Assembly (NCBI GenBank): GCA_016209005.1
Contig: JACQWZ010000042.1
Location: forward strand, 1-18,915
DNA from: Candidatus Kuenenbacteria bacterium
GTDB lineage: Bacteria > Patescibacteriota > Patescibacteriia > UBA2591 > PGYQ01
Direction of reading: 5' to 3'
Length of the DNA stretch: 18,915 nucleotides
Shown: piece by piece, positions 16,215 to 18,915 of the stretch
Layout of the letters: each line of letters opens with the position of its first letter
Numbering within the stretch: position 1 is the first letter of the stretch
Made by a program: the position numbers and the translations under genes
The notes under the pieces: generated by a model
The model's input: only the letters and a program-made list of their open reading frames with translations
Told to the model about the DNA's origin: nothing
Databases searched by the model: none

Positions 16215-16266
16215 ATCTAATTTTTCTTCTATAATAATTTGCATAATTTTTTAAAAGGCGACTGTC
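16215..16266. repeat. 52-bp repeat: leader and first codons of the lytic gene
   Basis: It matches 8143-8194 at 50 of 52 bases, in the same orientation. It includes 22 bases upstream of the ATG, so a shared expression signal, not only coding sequence, is conserved. Confidence 0.8.
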
Positions 16267-16293
16267 TTTTTTTTGTTAATTGAAATTTTATAG

Positions 16294-16334
16294 TTGGATG
16301 TATAATGGTAATCGGACGTCGCACGTCCATCCAA
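16294..16334. repeat. Nested hairpin in the gap between hepT and the lytic gene
   Basis: GGACGT-CGC-ACGTCC (16314-16328) lies inside outer arms TTGGATG (16294-16300) and CATCCAA (16328-16334). It stands out by GC content in a 271-base spacer that otherwise holds no recognisable gene, upstream of the broken lytic gene. Confidence 0.55.
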
Positions 16335-16481
16335 TTTTACTCTTAATTAATTTTAACAAAATTATGCCATTTTAAAATTAAGAAAAATTTAGCTTTATTT
16401 TAAAAGGTTTTTAGGGAATTTTGGCTAAACAATAAACAATGGCTGGCTTTGTATGCCCTACCTTTGTATTTAAAATTTAAT

Positions 16482-16504
16482 GTTTGGGTTCTCGAGACCC
16501 AAAC
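16482..16504 (-). terminator. Hairpin after hepT
   Basis: GTTTGGGT (16482-16489) and ACCCAAAC (16497-16504) are perfect arms around TCTCGAG, 11 bases after the hepT stop on the minus strand, followed by ATTAAATTTT. A probable terminator of the toxin-antitoxin operon; the T tract is interrupted. Confidence 0.6.
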
Positions 16505-16515
16505 AGAATCAGTAT

Positions 16516-16941
16516 TTATTTTTTAATAAAATCTATTACAAATTGAATAAATTGTCTTAAATAATTTGGATCTTGTTTTAAATGTCTATAGATTTCTTTG
16601 TGATCCAAATAAAGATAATCATGAACAAGAGCGTTTCTAAATTTTGCCAATTCTTTATATTTATCTTCCATTTTTCTTGGTATAATTTTATTATCAGCTA
16701 AAATACTTGGAATATCGCTATAACAATTTGGTTTTTGCAAATCTAATTGATTAATAATTTTTTTACCAATATCAAGAAAAGATTCTAAAGTAAGGTGTAA
16801 ATAACGATCAGTCAAACTATAAACCCTCCAATCATCTAAAAATTTTTGCTCGCTATATTTTTGCAACCATTCAAGACGTTTGATATATTGCTTATTTTTA
16901 TCAATTAAATTTAACAATGATTCTTTGTCTATTTTAACCAT
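16516..16941 (-). CDS. hepT: HepT-like ribonuclease toxin (DUF86)
   Basis: 141 aa, all-helical, of the HEPN superfamily. The catalytic RX4HXY motif is complete: Arg102-Asn103...His107-Asp-Tyr109 in FRNALVHDYLYLD. In characterised systems this motif cuts RNA, and the Tyr is AMPylated by the partner nucleotidyltransferase to silence the toxin. The partner lies 18 bases upstream on the same strand, the usual order. The ATG start gives MVKIDKES with no visible Shine-Dalgarno sequence. Length and the C-terminal helix (LRQFIQFVIDFIKK) match the family. No damage is seen, so the module appears functional. Confidence 0.9.
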   Translation of the reverse strand: MVKIDKESLLNLIDKNKQYIKRLEWLQKYSEQKFLDDWRVYSLTDRYLHLTLESFLDIGKKIINQLDLQKPNCYSDIPSILADNKIIPRKMEDKYKELAKFRNALVHDYLYLDHKEIYRHLKQDPNYLRQFIQFVIDFIKK

Positions 16942-16959
16942 AAAAAAATCGCATTAAAA

Positions 16960-17355
16960 TTAGGCAAATAATAATTTTGTCTGCTCTCTTAATGATGGTT
17001 CCCAATCTAAATATTCACCAATTGCTTTATCTTCATATTCTTTTTGTTTTTTTATATTATAACAATAAAGAGATTGCCCATTTTTTAATATTCTATGCGC
17101 GAGCAAAGGATAAGCGTCATTTAAAGACACGAGATCAATATTTTCTTTTTGAAATAAATCAGAAAGATCAGCCATAAGTTTATGTTTTTCATCAAAACGA
17201 TCGCTTTTATTTAATTTTTTATTAAAATAAATCGCTATATCAATATCAGATAAAGGTCCTGTTTTCTTGTTTGCTTGAGAACCAAAAAGATAAGCAAAAA
17301 CAATTTTATGTTTCTTAAAAATTTGCTCTAATTTTTTGTTATTATATTTTAACAT
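16960..17355 (-). CDS. mntA: MntA-like nucleotidyltransferase antitoxin
   Basis: 131 aa minimal nucleotidyltransferase. The GSX10DXD signature is intact: Gly25-Ser26 and Asp37-Ile-Asp39 in FGSQANKKTGPLSDIDIAIYF. A further Asp for metal binding is probably in ENIDLVSLND. By analogy with MntA-HepT it transfers AMP to the toxin's active-site Tyr. It is the first gene of a two-gene operon, followed 18 bases later by hepT. The 256-base upstream spacer contains GTCCA/TGGAC arms (17386-17415 region) that might be an operator, and AT-rich low-complexity words (17440-17500), but no clear promoter. Confidence 0.88.
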   Translation of the reverse strand: MLKYNNKKLEQIFKKHKIVFAYLFGSQANKKTGPLSDIDIAIYFNKKLNKSDRFDEKHKLMADLSDLFQKENIDLVSLNDAYPLLAHRILKNGQSLYCYNIKKQKEYEDKAIGEYLDWEPSLREQTKLLFA

Positions 17356-17611
17356 AATAAAATAAGCAAAAATTTAAGTCCGTCCACTTTCGTTAAAACT
17401 ATGATGGACAAATCAGCTGGCGGATTGCAAAATCCTAAATCCCAATATCTAAATTCTAAACAAATACAAAATTTAAAATTCAAAATTCAAAATATTGAAA
17501 TTCCGATATAATAAAATTGTTTTTTTAATACTTGATTTTTTTGTTGTAAGATTAGCTTTTTGATTATTCATATTTATTTTATGGGAAAATTATTTAAAAT
17601 TTTTTTTATTT

Positions 17612-17875
17612 TTAAAATCGATTGTAAATATTATGAGGACCGATGTCAAGTAGATCAATAGTTTCTGGATTAGAAAACTCAAAAAGAACACGGTATCCAT
17701 CTTTGAGTCGAAACGCGAGACACTTTTGAAGTTTACCTTTAAGTTTATGCGTTTTTAAAGAAGGGTGATTTGGGATTTTGATAAAAATACTGATTTTTTT
17801 ATCAAAGTCGTTTTGAATATATTGAGGGGTCTTTTTATAACTCCGTTTAAAACGCGAGGAAAGATTAATCTTCAT
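17612..17875 (-). CDS. RelE/ParE-superfamily toxin
   Basis: 87 aa from the ATG at 17873-17875 (MKINLSSRFKRSYKK), four bases after the antitoxin's stop; a longer reading from 17899 would overlap the antitoxin by 20 bases and adds no family sequence. The pattern is typical: basic N-terminal helices, HKLKGKLQKCLAFRLKDGYRVLFEF and the final IDLLDIGPHNIYNRF. It is close to YoeB/RelE-like ribosome-dependent mRNA interferases or ParE. The KLxGxL...RxxxGYRV core is conserved; I cannot decide between the two activities from sequence alone. It is transcribed with the upstream antitoxin. Confidence 0.8.
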   Translation of the reverse strand: MKINLSSRFKRSYKKTPQYIQNDFDKKISIFIKIPNHPSLKTHKLKGKLQKCLAFRLKDGYRVLFEFSNPETIDLLDIGPHNIYNRF

Positions 17876-17879
17876 AAAT

Positions 17880-18140
17880 TTACGAATGCAACTCGGCAAT
17901 TAAATCTTTAGCGGAACTAAAGGATTTATAGTTACCAAGGGCATAATCAAGTCGCGCTTCGCTGATAATTTCGTCAAGCGTTTCAACTGCATTCAATCTT
18001 TTAATCTTATTAGTACTAATCTCACAGATGATTTTTTTCTCTTTTGGATAATGAACAATGCATCGTAAAGCAGACAAAGGTATTTTTACCATTGCTTCAT
18101 TAGTTTCTTTTTGAGTTTTTACTAAATTTAAATTAGTCAT
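17880..18140 (-). CDS. Antitoxin of the RelE/ParE-type pair
   Basis: 86 aa. The C-terminal half (ETLDEIISEARLDYALGNYKSFSSAKDLIAELHS) is of the RelB/Phd-like toxin-wrapping type with a 'GNYKSFSSAKDLIAEL' tail. The N-terminal half (MVKIPLSALRCIVHYPKEKK) is beta-like; a DNA-binding fold is not clear from sequence. It directly precedes the toxin gene (4-base gap), as in type II modules, and would be expected to repress the operon; no operator could be pinpointed in the 93-base AT-rich spacer upstream. Confidence 0.72.
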   Translation of the reverse strand: MTNLNLVKTQKETNEAMVKIPLSALRCIVHYPKEKKIICEISTNKIKRLNAVETLDEIISEARLDYALGNYKSFSSAKDLIAELHS

Positions 18141-18233
18141 ATTTTTAAAAAGAAGTTTTAATTTTTGTTAATATTGGAAATATTTTTCCTTTAATTTTTG
18201 TTATTTTTTGTGTCATATTATTTTTTTAATTTT

Positions 18234-18509
18234 TTAAAAAAATACAGACACTCCAGTAATAGTTCCTAAAACACACGCTAAAATATTTGGCACCAATAAA
18301 AACCAATCCTTTCTTCCATAGGCATATAAACTCCAAAAAAATCCATTAAAAGCTGTAGCAATTGGTTGAATAAAAATATTACTATCGCCTCTAATATTTG
18401 AAAGTAAAATTTCAATTAAGGAAATAAACATTATTATTGCTAAAGCAGATGCTATTGTGCCAATTATTTTTTCGTTCTTTTTTAAAAATTGTTGAAATAT
18501 ATTTTCCAT
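18234..18509 (-). CDS. SemiSWEET-like (MtN3/PQ-loop) small membrane protein
   Basis: 91 aa with three hydrophobic segments (about 15-36, 45-63 and 68-90), the size of bacterial half-SWEET sugar transporters that dimerise. The stretch NIFIQPIATAFNGFFWSLYA, then YGRKDWFLLVPNILACVLG, matches the family pattern (FIQP..A..N...W..YG...DW....PN..G). The substrate is unknown; family members move mono- or disaccharides. No linked sugar genes. Terminates at a TAA; no Shine-Dalgarno sequence is visible. Other three-helix PQ-loop proteins are the alternative. Confidence 0.75.
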   Translation of the reverse strand: MENIFQQFLKKNEKIIGTIASALAIIMFISLIEILLSNIRGDSNIFIQPIATAFNGFFWSLYAYGRKDWFLLVPNILACVLGTITGVSVFF

Positions 18510-18915
18510 AAAATTGAAAATTATTTATTATTCTATTTTTTTGTTTCTTCTAACGATAAAGATTTTAAATTAATCATCGGAAGTAAGCTAGCTGGCAAGA
18601 AGCCCTATTTTCTTTAAATTCAGGACTTACGCAGTTTAATCAAAAAATGGCTAAAGTTAGCGAAAATTGAATTTTTGTTAATTTTTCATTTTTAGCTAAT
18701 ATTAGCCAAATGCACATTAATAGTGCGTAACTCCTGAAATTACGAAATACCACACTCTCCTCCCCCTTGACGGATTAAGGTGTACCCTTTGTCAAGACAA
18801 TAATATTGGGTGAATTAGGTGGATTTTAAAAATTAAAATTAAATTAAATTATTTGAAATTATTTTTGAGAGGATACATTTATATCATCTTTTTCTTTTTA
18901 ACGCGTCTGAGACGA
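18510..18915. other. Gene-free end of window
   Basis: 406 bases with no gene I can support. They hold element copy B (18620-18737), then a nested hairpin: CTTGAC/GTCAAG arms at about 18766-18797 around AAGG/CCTT. AT-rich sequence follows, and a CGTCTGAGACG palindrome at the very end. A plus-strand frame stays open to the edge but has no ATG and no recognisable content. Confidence 0.5.
18620..18737. mobile_element. 118-bp MITE-like element, copy B
   Basis: Identical over all 118 bases to copy A (15886-16003) and in the same orientation. It is flanked by AAT on both sides (18617-18619 and 18738-18740), again a 3-bp target duplication. It lies in an intergenic spacer upstream of the SemiSWEET gene. 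The lack of any difference from copy A points to recent spread. Confidence 0.85.

Larger units (their letters stand above)
15432..16244 (-). pseudogene. 5' half of the wall-lytic gene, broken by two element insertions
   Basis: The open part downstream of the element (from TTG at 15735-15737, 101 aa to the TAA at 15432) continues upstream. Removing the 118-bp element (15886-16003) plus one copy of the 3-bp ATT duplication joins ...FLASQNPQ to IKTIRIFKF... in one frame. Removing the 38-bp fragment at 16140-16177 joins MQIIIEEKLDKIIKEKEWKWNF to LKFSKKSINWNGNS.... The restored protein starts at ATG 16242-16244 and has two similar beta-sandwich-like repeats, NGNSLKGLKKTNFFIIKF...QIKTIRIF and NGNSKIFEKELNLKP...VVEEIKIKIF. 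These are probably sugar- or wall-binding modules, which is inference. A single TAA then separates them from the SH3b and SLT domains in the same frame. Its leader and first codons are repeated at 8143-8194. Confidence 0.8.

Noticed and set aside
16977..17177. Plus-strand reading frame opposite mntA
   Set aside because: It lies antisense to a gene with an intact catalytic signature and has no recognisable features.
1..18915. CRISPR array or phage gene cluster
   Set aside because: No regularly spaced repeats of 24-40 bases and no phage structural or integrase genes; the repeats present are palindromic elements, one MITE family and a short gene-start duplication.
18738..18915. Start of a plus-strand gene running off the window
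   Set aside because: The frame is open but low complexity, has no ATG or ribosome binding site, and is only about 25 codons long from its first TTG.

Overview
AT-rich window (A/T homopolymer spacers, almost every stop TAA, few Shine-Dalgarno sequences) in which nearly every gene lies on the minus strand. The style fits a small-genome Candidate Phyla Radiation (Patescibacteria) bacterium. Supporting points are compact rpoB (1106 aa) and rpoC (1282 aa), and a cysteine-rich protein of a type I recall from such genomes. This assignment is inference; no rRNA is present. rpoB and rpoC are open with no in-frame TGA, and rpoC ends in TAG, so the standard bacterial code applies and internal TAG/TAA codons are real stops.

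Layout, in the direction of minus-strand transcription (high to low coordinates). (1) 18.9-16.5 kb, accessory: an identical copy of a 118-bp terminal-inverted-repeat element, a SemiSWEET-like membrane protein, a RelE/ParE-type toxin-antitoxin pair, and a MntA/HepT toxin-antitoxin pair with a terminator-like hairpin. (2) 16.24-13.99 kb: a large wall-lytic gene (two beta domains, SH3b, SLT transglycosylase, membrane segment, C-terminal beta domain), broken by a fragment of the element, by the full 118-bp element with a 3-bp target duplication, and by one in-frame TAA. (3) 13.7-10.4 kb: rpoB, with a structured leader and a long inverted repeat at its 3' end. (4) 10.2-5.9 kb: inserted between rpoB and rpoC are a multi-hairpin repeat, the cysteine-rich protein, a remnant of a second gene with the same 5' end as the lytic gene, an AAA/DUF4143 ATPase stopped by one TAG, and an AAA ATPase frameshifted at an (AG)5 tract. 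(5) 5.7-1.86 kb: rpoC, bracketed by two related double-hairpin repeats and followed by a terminator resembling that of rpoB. (6) 1.3-0 kb: an HTH/adenine-specific DNA methylase, frameshifted and cut short, converging on the tail of a plus-strand gene.

The main theme is an essential RNA polymerase operon split by, and surrounded with, decaying accessory genes, small repeats and toxin-antitoxin modules. The clearest result is a non-autonomous transposon insertion whose removal, together with one copy of a 3-bp duplication, exactly restores a reading frame. I did not find a convincing new defence or metabolic system; the unusual points are listed as findings.
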